From assembly GCA_914767715.1 (NCBI GenBank), contig OU612068.1, positions 28,646,001 to 28,710,000 of the forward strand: DNA of 64,000 bases. Reading direction: 5' to 3'. Of the stretch, positions 56,751 to 64,000 are shown piece after piece. The position numbers were made by a program, and so were the translations under genes. This DNA is from Membranipora membranacea. Its lineage: Eukaryota > Bryozoa > Gymnolaemata > Cheilostomatida > Membraniporidae. The first letter of the stretch is position 1. Each line of letters begins with the position of its first letter. The notes beneath the pieces were generated by a model. The model made no database searches. It was not told where the DNA came from and was given only the letters and a program-made list of their open reading frames with translations.

Positions 56751-57029
56751 ATCTTTACATCACTGAGATGGCCCTCGTGCTGGGAGTATTATTTTTACCG
56801 AGAAACAAGGCTTTATTCATCAAGACAAGTGAAAAAGATTTAACAGAATAAGGAGAAAATGCTTGGGGAAGAATGTTCAACTGTCATGACCATGGATTGC
56901 AGTTGAGAAACTCAAATTCAACGTGAAGATGATTTGAAAAAAAGGGGTCACATTATAACTTCAACATGATTTAATATAACATATAAGGTGAAGCAGGCAA
57001 AACAATAGGCCTCATAACCAACCAAACAG

Positions 57030-59321
57030 GCGGTAGGTACGAAAAACCGAACCACGAACTCACAAGCTACGAACCTTCAATGTGTATGATAACATAATTT
57101 CGGCCAATGATGTTCTTTGTAACAAAAAGTCAAAACTTTGATGAACAGTTATCCTCTCTTGCACTTTGGCAAATGGTAGAGGACAACTCCAATCCCAGCA
57201 GAGAGTTTGGGACATATGAGCAGGGAGAGTGGGAAGGGAACAGGGAGGGGAGCAGGGAGTTTTTCCCCGACTGAACAAAAAAGGGGATTTTGTTCTAGAA
57301 GAGACACCAGGCTAGATCATAGCCTGAACGATTTCCAGATTGAGACAGAGGTTCCGGAGAGCTGGGAGCCACCAAGTTCAAACTTAGTGATTATTACCAT
57401 GGTGGTGCGACTGATCCTGGATAATTGAGTGATTATGCAAAATGCACGCAGTGATGCTTTTACTTACTAAATGATGCTTGCAAATACTCTGTTTATGTGA
57501 TCATTGCACTGTTTGAGTGATAAGGTGATCCAATCAGATAACATATTATATGCGCATTCAAATAAAGGTAATGGTTCAGAGAAGAGAAGAGACTGTTGAT
57601 GGTGTTTACACGTGTATTCAATGAACTTATTTGTATATTATGGTGCCTGAAAAAGCGGCAAAATGAGAGGCAGAAAAAAAGGCCTGAGAGAATAGTAATG
57701 GCTCAGGTGGATTAATACTGAAGTGTGAGCATTCATGGCTGTGAATACACATGTGATGGTAGACCATCGGGGACATAAAGCAGTTCCTATCCAATCGTAG
57801 TGGCAATGTACGTTGTTAATGACAGTAAGCTAACTATCAAGCCATCACTGTTGCATAACAGCTATCACTAGGATTGTTCTGTGACTTCTGGTACTGCGTA
57901 ACCAAAAAAACAGAAAATATCACATTCAAATTCAAAGAGAAGTGTTTGATATCATATGTCATGATATTATCAGTTAAAATCTAAAACTCACTTTTTGCTC
58001 ACTGCGCTCTACTCATAGCTTTAGGGCAGCATGAGGCAAGCTCCCCGTTTCTTCATTGCCAGTTAATATTATTTGCTTTTTTTATGGCTAGATGGTGACT
58101 GGTGACCACATTACATTATCAATCATGCTCGACTGGGATAAAATGAATAATACACCAATTAATTTTGGTACATACCTGACCCAACTTGCAGCTTAATTAC
58201 TATGTAGTTGTTTTACACGAGGCCGTTTCAGAAGACTAGGATATTATCATTATCAGTTTAGTCCGGGCCACCACAGCTTGAAACTGACTTCGTTACACAG
58301 CTATAGTACAGCATGTTAGTCTGACCATCGGACCAAAATAATTTTGTATTCTGTGGTACGAGTCAGAGAAATCAATAGCTGAGGTTGTAATGAGTAAGGG
58401 CCCGCATGGATATCTACAAACACAAGATTTCTTATGTTAGTTATTACAGAATATGCAGTTAATATATAGTATTTGCCTAACCACTTTCATACTAGTAGGA
58501 TCATTTCATAGATGATGCAGCCTGATCAAGCTAATGTAAATTTCAGAGAGGCAACACTGATCTGATATCTCTTAGAGTAGCACAAAATGCTGTATGTAAG
58601 ACCTAACAGTTAACAGTTATAGTTATATATATAGTAAATAAGCTCAATTTTTAATAGAAGAATTTTAATGTATATTAGAGGTCCTACTTTCCCCCTCATG
58701 CTTTGTTTGAAACCAAAGAACAGCCATGAACTTTCAAAACAATATTTCAACATAGGCCAACACCCATAGTACATACTTGTTAACTCTGTTGAGAGATGAT
58801 GATTCAGGAGGCAGCCTTCTGCTCCTCCTGTGACGAGTCAAAGGGGCTCCAATTTACTAAACTGTGAGTGTGACCATTTCTAATAAATAATAAGTGTGGT
58901 GTGTCCTCCATTACAGCCTTCTGTAGTAGCTCCACATACTTCCATCATTTTCAAACTTGCAGGAATATATATATAGTCAAACCATTCCTCTCTCCAATGC
59001 AAAAGTTCATTTGGATTCATGATGACTAATTTGACAATGACATCTACTTGGTGTGTACCAAACTGTGCCATCTTGCTCTCCATAATTTTTCATCAAGTGA
59101 CCTTGAGCTAGTGCACCTAGTTAGGATGCAATGAGTTCTATTAAAAGTCAAAGTTTGATGTCTGTTATATTATTGGTCACTTATCAAACATGACATTTCA
59201 TTGGCTACTGACAATTTAAACTTTGAGCAAATTGATTTAAGCAGGAGAGGATAATCCTGAGTTCGGTTTTTAGAGGGTTCGTAGTTCGTGAGTTCGTGGT
59301 TCGGTTTTTCGTACCTACCCC
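57030..59321. mobile_element. 2.29-kb non-autonomous TIR element
   Basis: Terminal inverted repeats of about 46 bases (57030-57075 and 59276-59321) read ggtaggtacgaaaaaccgaa inward with few mismatches. They are flanked by the direct repeat CAAACAG (57023-57029 and 59322-59328), 8 bases if the preceding C is counted. A 7-8-bp duplication fits hAT-like or related cut-and-paste elements. No transposase was recognised inside. A 67-codon minus frame (59083-58880, with NPNELLHWREEWFDY) is unidentified. Confidence 0.88.
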
Positions 59322-60063
59322 CAAACAGGGGGTCCGAGTGTCTGCCGCTTTCCTTCCTATTTTTGTGATGATTGGTGGATCTTCAGTGCAGAGATTGTGC
59401 AGATCTGTCGCAACCAATCTATCTCTCAACATGTGGATCATTTAGTATCCTCCGATCTTCCCATCTACAACAACCATAATTGCCAGCGCTGTCAAAGTTG
59501 AAAATATTATTTCAGGAATACACAGGGACATGTATTTGCTGCATCTTATCATGTGTGCGCTTATTTCAGCTGATTAAATTCGCCAAACTGTCGAATAAAT
59601 ACATTTAAAATGGCTATTTGAGGAGAGGGTCGTCACTATCAATATGCATGGGGAGTCATTGTCATTGTCATTGCCGAGATATACTGTCTCTCTTGCGTTT
59701 GGAATTAGTATAGTACTGACAGTGACAACATTCATCATCCGGAACCCATTACTGATAATATAATAAGGCTATGACTAGTCTGTAAAGAAGCCAGGGGTTC
59801 TTACTGGGCCAGGATGGGCAGAGATGATCAGTTAAAAGTTGCGATAAACTCTTAGCAGTATTTCGTAGTATAACTTACCATGAAGGGTACAACCAAGAGT
59901 GATTCTTCCCAGATAGTGATGACGTAGTACCCAGGAAGTGAGCTCAGCACTAAATAGTACTCAATAGTCTGAGAAGCATCTGGAGGCAGGTATACTGTAG
60001 GTTGTATTCAGTGTAGTGCTCCAGATCTGGTGTTGTGTAGTTAGCTAGTCAGACTACTCCACA
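59322..60063 (-). mobile_element. 3' LTR of the Ty3/Gypsy element (inner boundary only)
   Basis: On the minus strand a polypurine tract (60076-60064) runs directly into TGTGGAGTAG, the expected TG start of an LTR at 60063. The far end was not resolved, because the partner LTR lies outside the window. The LTR therefore ends somewhere between about 59.45 and 59.95 kb. The rest of this stretch holds no recognised gene. Confidence 0.55.
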
Positions 60064-60076
60064 TGCCCTTTCTTTT
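60064..60076 (-). other. Polypurine tract of the LTR retrotransposon
   Basis: The minus strand reads aaaagaaagggca immediately before the putative LTR start, the normal primer site for plus-strand DNA synthesis in LTR elements. Confidence 0.6.
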
Positions 60077-60137
60077 GGAAGGGGCAGACAACTCTTACTC
60101 TATAGCTCCACCGGGTGGTGAAGCATAAAGGAAACAA

Positions 60138-60164
60138 AGACTGTGAAATATACATTCACAGTCT
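60138..60164. other. 10-bp perfect hairpin in the element's 3' untranslated region
   Basis: AGACTGTGAA (60138-60147) and TTCACAGTCT (60155-60164) pair perfectly around a seven-base loop, between the zinc-knuckle ORF and the polypurine tract. No U-run follows, so it is not an obvious terminator. It may be an RNA structure of the element. Confidence 0.6.
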
Positions 60165-60312
60165 ACGCATAACATCATGTAACGACAATGGGAATTTTGA
60201 AAATTAACATGGTTTGGGCCACACCCTTCCCAACTTTCAAAATAACCACCTCTAGTGACAGGATCAGTTTTTGCATCATTTCCTGTTTGGCAACCGCCCG
60301 TGCTTGCCAGCG

Positions 60313-61440
60313 CTAATATCCATTGTCAGAATTGTCTCGGGATTGCTCCTCTGACGCCTCATCGAAGTGCAGCGCCTTAAAGCCAAGCACCTCGTCCTCG
60401 TCGACCTCACTTAACTCCAGAGATACAGACTCACGATCTAAAGCGAGCGTCTGATCCCCTTTCTCGGCAGATAGAGGCGACTGCTGAAGTTCATACTGAA
60501 CAGCAGACTCGTCGGTCTCTCCTGCCCTGCTGACACACACCGGCTCTGCCTCCACACTCACTTCAGCAGCATCACCAGCTGGTGATGCAGCCATCTGAGC
60601 CGCCGGCACGGGGGCCGACACAGAGGCAGTGCTGACAGGCCGAGCACTCACTCCAGAGCTCGCCGTCAATGTTGTGGCTACAGCTAAGGTGTTAATAGCC
60701 GGACCCACAGCAGACGCCTGGACCTCAGTAGCAGTGGAGGTACCAACAGCAACCGCCGCAGTTGCAGTATTGGCATACCACTGTCTCAGACCAGAGACTA
60801 GGCCTTGGAGACTGTCGTAAGTGTCACGATTTTTCATAATGACACTTCTTTCAGCCACAAGACTAGCCTGGGCTCTCTCAAACTCCTGACGGAGAGATGA
60901 AAGTCTCTCGTCAACTGTAAGCAACTGAGCGTCGAAGTCGGGACGACTCTCACTACCAAGACCAGCTGAACGGGCCAGATTCAGCATCCTTGAGACTGTA
61001 TCGTCCAAGGGTGCAACCCGGCTCCCGCTCACCATTGAGGCAAAACTGCCAGCAATGGGCCTCCTCGAGGCGCTGCTACTAGCCATCTCGAGCCGCGCTC
61101 GAGACGCAGGTGGCTCAACCGACCCAGATGACTCCGAGCCAGCAAGCTCCCTGCTGGGGCTGGTAGGCACTCCACCACCAGAACCAGAGGTTCCAGCACG
61201 ATCTCTGATCGACATACGGCTACCCCTCTGTGGGCACTCGGTCCGCAAGTGACCATGCTCGTCACAAAAGTGACACCGTTTATTGGGACACAAAGCAGCC
61301 TGGTGGCCCTGCTCACTACACTCGTAACAGATCAGCTTCTCACACCGAATAGTCGGGTGATCCATTGACCAACATACCTCACACCGCCACCGCCGTTGCT
61401 CACCTTTGCCACTGGACTTATTCTTACGTTTCTGCGTCAT
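60313..61440 (-). CDS. Zinc-knuckle ORF downstream of pol (Gag-like/ORF3)
   Basis: 375 aa from ATG 61440 to TAG at 60313. Three CCHC knuckles of exact C-x2-C-x4-H-x4-C spacing lie near residues 20-70: CEVCWSMDHPTIRC, CYECSEQGHQAALC and CHFCDEHGHLRTEC. They are preceded by a Lys/Arg-rich start, so nucleic-acid binding is expected. Residues of about 160-230 look helical (LTVDERLSSLRQEFERAQAS), and the rest is Ala/Ser/Val/Thr-rich with an acidic end. No capsid domain was recognised. In ordinary Gag the knuckles lie at the C-terminus and gag precedes pol; here they are N-terminal and the ORF follows pol by 62 bases. GC content is higher than in the flanks. Confidence 0.9.
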   Translation of the reverse strand: MTQKRKNKSSGKGEQRRWRCEVCWSMDHPTIRCEKLICYECSEQGHQAALCPNKRCHFCDEHGHLRTECPQRGSRMSIRDRAGTSGSGGGVPTSPSRELAGSESSGSVEPPASRARLEMASSSASRRPIAGSFASMVSGSRVAPLDDTVSRMLNLARSAGLGSESRPDFDAQLLTVDERLSSLRQEFERAQASLVAERSVIMKNRDTYDSLQGLVSGLRQWYANTATAAVAVGTSTATEVQASAVGPAINTLAVATTLTASSGVSARPVSTASVSAPVPAAQMAASPAGDAAEVSVEAEPVCVSRAGETDESAVQYELQQSPLSAEKGDQTLALDRESVSLELSEVDEDEVLGFKALHFDEASEEQSRDNSDNGY

Positions 61441-61502
61441 CTACACAGGTTTCACAGATTCAGAGGGGAAGGTTGTAATCTGAAAATAAAGAAAACCAAG
61501 TG

Positions 61503-63575
61503 TTAGTGATACTCAAAGTCAGGTTTGGTAGTGGGTTTGACACTGCGTGCGCGAGACGACCGTATTATTGGTGCAGCCGGACTCTCAGGTCTGGTTGAAG
61601 TGTGTGACCTACACCGTGCTTCGAACCCAGACCGTAGCAACGACCTAGGCTGTCTTTCAGACACCACATTCACCGGATCAGTGCTAGCATTACTAGAAGC
61701 GGGAGTTACAGCAGTTAAATCAAGCACAGGTTGCTCAACTGGAACTTCAAGAGTATCATCTAAGAATACCTCCTGATTTTCAATTGGAACCACCTCGACA
61801 TCAAGGTTATCCTCAGGCCTTGGGACTTGCTGAGGTTGTTGTCTAACTACAGCAGGCCCCACACTATGAGGCAAATCAAAAGAAACAACATCAGGTTGCA
61901 CACCACAAGCATTGTTACTTACGTCAGTACCATTCTCCGCTTGAACCTGATAATAATCAGCTTCAAGGGATAGCGGTAGTACCTGATCATTTTCATGATC
62001 GCTACAATCAAGTACATCATTATCATATAAAATAAATAAATGTTTCCGATTACGTCTAACGACAGAGGGACCAACCTGTACCCAGTAGCTTTGTGGGGTG
62101 GTGTCAGCTTGGACTACAATCCCTTCCCGGCCTGGATCAGACGGAGCTTTAACCCAAACTCGCTGATCAGGCTCCAAAGGAGGTAAAAACTTGGCACGAA
62201 ATTTTTCGTTCCATTTTTTTCTTCTCCGACTCACATTGTATCCCTCAACCTCTTCATACAAACTATAATCGACCCTGAGTTCTCTATTTAAGCCTAACGG
62301 AGACCTCAAAGTTCGACCAAACATCAACTCAGCAGGTGTGAACCCAGAATTCAAGGGAGTGTTCCGATATGACATCATGCATTTCTCATGATCCTTGCAT
62401 TTTCGAAACATTCTCTTGACAACACCTACGGATCTTTCCGCTAAACCGTTAGATTGCGGGTAACGAGGGCTACTCGTCGCATGACTAAAGCCATAGTCAC
62501 TCGCAAACTGTCGGAATTCAGCGCTTTTATACCCCGGACCATTGTCACTACGGAGGTTTCTAGGGACTCCAAGAGTAGAAAATACTTTCTTGAAGGCACC
62601 TATAATCCCTAGACTCGTCTGCGCTGATATAGGCACAGCCTCAATCCACTTACTATAATAATCTACAAGAATGCAGTACAACTTATTTTCGAACTCCATA
62701 ACGTCAGATGCAATCTCAATCCAAGGCCCCATGGGCAGTGGAGTTTCATGGCAAGGCTCATGTTTAACTCTCATGTCTTTGATACAAACATTACATTGAT
62801 TAATGTGAGTCTCAATATGACTGTACATATTAGGCCACCAGACCACCTGTCGAGCGAGTCTAGTGGTTCTACCAACACCTGGGTGTCCATTCTGCTTATG
62901 TGCTCTATCAATATAGACACTACGCAAACTAGCAGGTTCATAAAGTCTGTCAGTAAACATAAGACAACCTTTGTGCACGGATAACTTATGACGACAAGTA
63001 TACAAACATCTCAATTCACCTGTTAACTGCTTGTATCTTGGCCAACCTTCGACCAGATACTCTTTGCATTTAACTGCGACTTCATCGGTCACATTGGCTT
63101 CAAACAACTCTACTTCACGTATATCAGGGACTAAGTCCTCAAAAACACTATCAATATAATACTCAACAGCTGCACAGTTTTTTATGCTGGATTCACTTTG
63201 AACTTCGTTGGGTCGGCTCAAAGTATCAGCTACAAACATTTTAACACCAGGAGTATGAAAGATTTCATATCCATACCTCATCATTCTCATTTTGAACCTT
63301 TGCACCCTCGGTGGTAGATCACTCAGATCTTTTCCACCTAGAATTTGCACCAAGGGTTTATGGTCCGTCTCAACTTCGAACTTTCGACCTATCAGATAAT
63401 AGTCGAACTTCTCACAAGCCCATGTGATGGCGAGAGCCTCTTTCTCTACCATCGCATAGCGTGTCTCAGTGTCAGTCATCTTACGCGAGGCATACTCCAC
63501 TGGCTGCCAGATATCTTTACCAGATTCCTGGAGCAACACAGCACCAAGCGCAAGCGTGCTAGCGTCGGCTGACAC
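61503..63575 (-). CDS. pol: Ty3/Gypsy pol: RNase H and integrase
   Basis: Continuation of the RT frame after a one-base frameshift. RNase H is seen in SADASTLALGAVLLQ, YAMVEKEALAITWACEKFDY and VETDHKPLVQILGG, with the Asp, Glu and Asp ligands present. Integrase has the HHCC finger (HKQNGHPG ... CNVC). Its catalytic triad lies in SDVMEF, LRSDNGPGYKS and SNGLAERSVGVVKRM, and a GPY/F-like C-terminal module follows. The RT-RH-IN order is that of Metaviridae. The tail after about residue 560 is acidic and unassigned, and no chromodomain was seen. The open frame begins with a non-ATG codon because the true start lies upstream in RT. The element otherwise looks young. Confidence 0.96.
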   Translation of the reverse strand: MSADASTLALGAVLLQESGKDIWQPVEYASRKMTDTETRYAMVEKEALAITWACEKFDYYLIGRKFEVETDHKPLVQILGGKDLSDLPPRVQRFKMRMMRYGYEIFHTPGVKMFVADTLSRPNEVQSESSIKNCAAVEYYIDSVFEDLVPDIREVELFEANVTDEVAVKCKEYLVEGWPRYKQLTGELRCLYTCRHKLSVHKGCLMFTDRLYEPASLRSVYIDRAHKQNGHPGVGRTTRLARQVVWWPNMYSHIETHINQCNVCIKDMRVKHEPCHETPLPMGPWIEIASDVMEFENKLYCILVDYYSKWIEAVPISAQTSLGIIGAFKKVFSTLGVPRNLRSDNGPGYKSAEFRQFASDYGFSHATSSPRYPQSNGLAERSVGVVKRMFRKCKDHEKCMMSYRNTPLNSGFTPAELMFGRTLRSPLGLNRELRVDYSLYEEVEGYNVSRRRKKWNEKFRAKFLPPLEPDQRVWVKAPSDPGREGIVVQADTTPQSYWVQVGPSVVRRNRKHLFILYDNDVLDCSDHENDQVLPLSLEADYYQVQAENGTDVSNNACGVQPDVVSFDLPHSVGPAVVRQQPQQVPRPEDNLDVEVVPIENQEVFLDDTLEVPVEQPVLDLTAVTPASSNASTDPVNVVSERQPRSLLRSGFEARCRSHTSTRPESPAAPIIRSSRARSVKPTTKPDFEYH

Positions 63576-64000
63576 ACGATGTTTTTAGACATATCAAATG
63601 CACACAACACTGGGCTGTTGCATAACTCCACCTTAATCAGCTCGAAAGCATTCTGCTGATCGGCGCCCCAGTACATTTGGGACTTCTTGCCCATGACTGA
63701 GTACAGCGGACAACAGAGTCCTGCTAACCTTCCACTGAACTTGCTTAAGTAGTTAACCATACCAATAAACCTGCGAACCTCATTCTGATTGCGGGGAGGT
63801 TGCATGTCACAAATGGCTTTTACCTTCGCAGGATCAGACTCAACTCCTTTTTTGCTAACAATATGACCAAGAAATTTGACAGTAGTGGTTGCAAACTCAC
63901 ATTTGTCTTTTCTCAAGGTCAAACCGGCCTTACTACATCTCTCTAAGACTAATTTCAGTCTATCCCAATGAGTTGACTCATCTTTAGCATAGATTAAAAT
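63576..64000 (-). CDS. pol: Ty3/Gypsy pol: reverse transcriptase C-terminal part
   Basis: The open frame enters from the right edge just after where the YxDD box should be (ILIYAKDESTHWDRLKLVLE). It runs through the RT thumb: CEFATTTVKFLGHIVSKKGV, DPAKVKAICDM, RRFIGMVNYLSKF. The frame should pass into RNase H, but a missing base in an A-run near 63583-63588 shifts it; the shifted frame runs on to about 63476. This is either a real inactivating mutation or a base-calling error in a homopolymer. The catalytic palm, protease and any upstream gag lie outside the window. Confidence 0.95.

Larger units (their letters stand above)
54287..57029. repeat. Segmental duplication, copy B (with insertions)
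   Basis: Same order of landmarks as copy A, interrupted by the 508-bp foldback (54398-54905) and the 1.39-kb foldback (55364-56750). It ends in cataaccaaccaaacag, next to the 2.29-kb TIR element. Divergence between the copies looks moderate, so the duplication is not recent. Confidence 0.87.

Noticed and set aside
60629-61776. Plus-strand frames over the LTR element
   Set aside because: Antisense shadows of the zinc-knuckle ORF and pol, which carry clear motifs.

Overview
The window is nuclear DNA of an animal, probably a marine invertebrate; the phylum cannot be fixed from the sequence. Genes are split by GT-AG introns, the DNA is AT-rich, coding density is low, and several kinds of transposon are present. 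No bacterial-type operons, rRNA or CRISPR arrays were seen, and no tRNA gene was recognised.

Region 1 (1-22.9 kb) holds two conserved genes, both on the minus strand. The 5' coding part of a ZFHX3/ZFHX4-type multi-zinc-finger (zinc-finger homeobox) transcription factor runs from 8135 down to 1063 in seven firm exons and one probable exon. Its remaining fingers and all homeodomains lie beyond the left edge. After a 12.85-kb gene-free, homeodomain-site-rich stretch comes a complete three-exon GFER/ALR (Erv1-type) FAD-linked sulfhydryl oxidase gene (22874 to 20987).

Region 2 (23-29 kb) holds a decayed non-LTR reverse transcriptase, a worn copy of a foldback element and two phase-compatible plus-strand exons of an unidentified gene.

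Region 3 (29.3-37.9 kb) is the most striking part. It is an apparently intact, intron-rich THAP/P-element-transposase gene (THAP9-like, minus strand, about 23 exons). The linker between its THAP DNA-binding domain and its coiled coil and RNase H-like catalytic core is encoded by a tandem array of nine in-frame, phase-0 exon cassettes of three types, in the order B-A-A-A-A-C-B-A-C. All nine have good splice sites and no stops. Any subset could be spliced without changing frame, so the array could generate linker-length isoforms.

Region 4 (38-60 kb) is mostly repeats: orphan ORFs, a Gly/Arg/Ile/Val-patterned frame broken by one TGA, a minisatellite, small palindromes, a tandem repeat abutting a 5'-truncated LINE fragment, a self-complementary MITE-like family, and a segmental duplication. 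One copy of the duplication has gained two foldback elements and a 2.29-kb element with terminal inverted repeats.

Region 5 (about 59.5-64 kb) is the 3' part of a Ty3/Gypsy LTR retrotransposon on the minus strand, with RT, RNase H and integrase. A separate ORF with three CCHC zinc knuckles lies between pol and the 3' LTR, an unusual position for a Gag-like nucleic-acid-binding protein.
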